Below, piece after piece: positions 5,004 to 5,138 of a stretch of 5,138 nucleotides of DNA. The notes under the pieces were generated by a model. It did no database searches and was not told the origin of the DNA. It saw nothing but the letters and a program-made list of their open reading frames with translations. Position numbers and translations under genes: made by a program. Source of the DNA: an uncultured bacterium (GTDB lineage Bacteria > Actinomycetota > Coriobacteriia > Coriobacteriales > Coriobacteriaceae); the NCBI GenBank assembly GCA_905216075.1, contig CAJMSO010000154.1, forward strand, positions 1 to 5,138, read 5' to 3'. Every line of letters starts with the position of its first letter. The stretch's first letter is position 1.

Positions 5004-5138
5004 TCAACCCACCGTGACGGATTCCCCGGTAAAGGCACTGATCATCAACAGGACAAAGAAAACAAGGTAGCTGGCACTCAGCAGGTACGCAATGATCAGA
5101 AAGACGACCCAGCCGACATTGGTTTTACCGTCGGCACG
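5004..5138 (-). CDS. C-terminal end of a small membrane protein (runs off the right edge)
   Basis: The minus strand is open from the window edge to TGA (plus 5004-5006), giving 44 residues. After RADGKTN comes a 29-residue hydrophobic stretch, VGWVVFLIIAYLL then SASYLVFFVLLMISAF, which is one long or two tightly packed membrane helices, followed by the short tail TGESVTVG. I do not recognise the family. It is too short for the start to be in this window. The same direction as the FxLYD gene and a 164-base gap with only a weak hairpin leave open whether they share a transcript. Coding is supported by the open frame, the membrane-like composition and G/C-rich third positions. Confidence 0.62.
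   Translation of the reverse strand, partial: RADGKTNVGWVVFLIIAYLLSASYLVFFVLLMISAFTGESVTVG

Overview
The window reads as a moderately high-GC actinobacterial chromosome, most likely from the class Coriobacteriia (Collinsella or a relative). This rests on codon use rich in G and C, clear Shine-Dalgarno sequences, and my recollection of similar Collinsella proteins; no search was run. I see no mobile element, CRISPR array, tRNA or rRNA.

Layout. Positions 1-191 (minus) hold the N-terminal 63 codons of an ATP-grasp ligase-like protein. A 234-bp divergent spacer separates it from a MOSC-domain protein gene (426-1058, plus). A 234-bp spacer rich in inverted repeats of the TCAACTTGA type follows, including one resembling a MerR/SoxR-type operator. 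It leads into a secreted protein gene (1293-2426, plus) with a PcsB/CwlO-like coiled coil and a lysozyme-like C-terminal domain. A strong hairpin terminator (2437-2465) sits between this gene and the convergent minus-strand genes.

From the right, the minus strand carries the end of a small membrane protein gene (5004-5138), then a set of three genes in one direction: an FxLYD-type anchored extracytoplasmic protein (4396-4839), a cro/C1-like helix-turn-helix protein (3941-4363), and a Ser/Thr protein kinase with three C-terminal membrane helices (2464-3843). The 32-bp gap between the first two suggests co-transcription. The kinase follows after 97 bp that hold a perfect 15-bp-stem hairpin. The set could form a signalling unit (surface protein, DNA-binding partner, membrane kinase), but that link is inferred from gene order alone.

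The most interesting non-coding signals are two hairpins in this minus-strand cluster. In the FxLYD leader a 14-bp perfect inverted repeat, extendable to 17 bp, buries the Shine-Dalgarno sequence and ends two bases before the start codon. The second hairpin ends just upstream of the kinase start codons and lacks the U-tract of a normal terminator.
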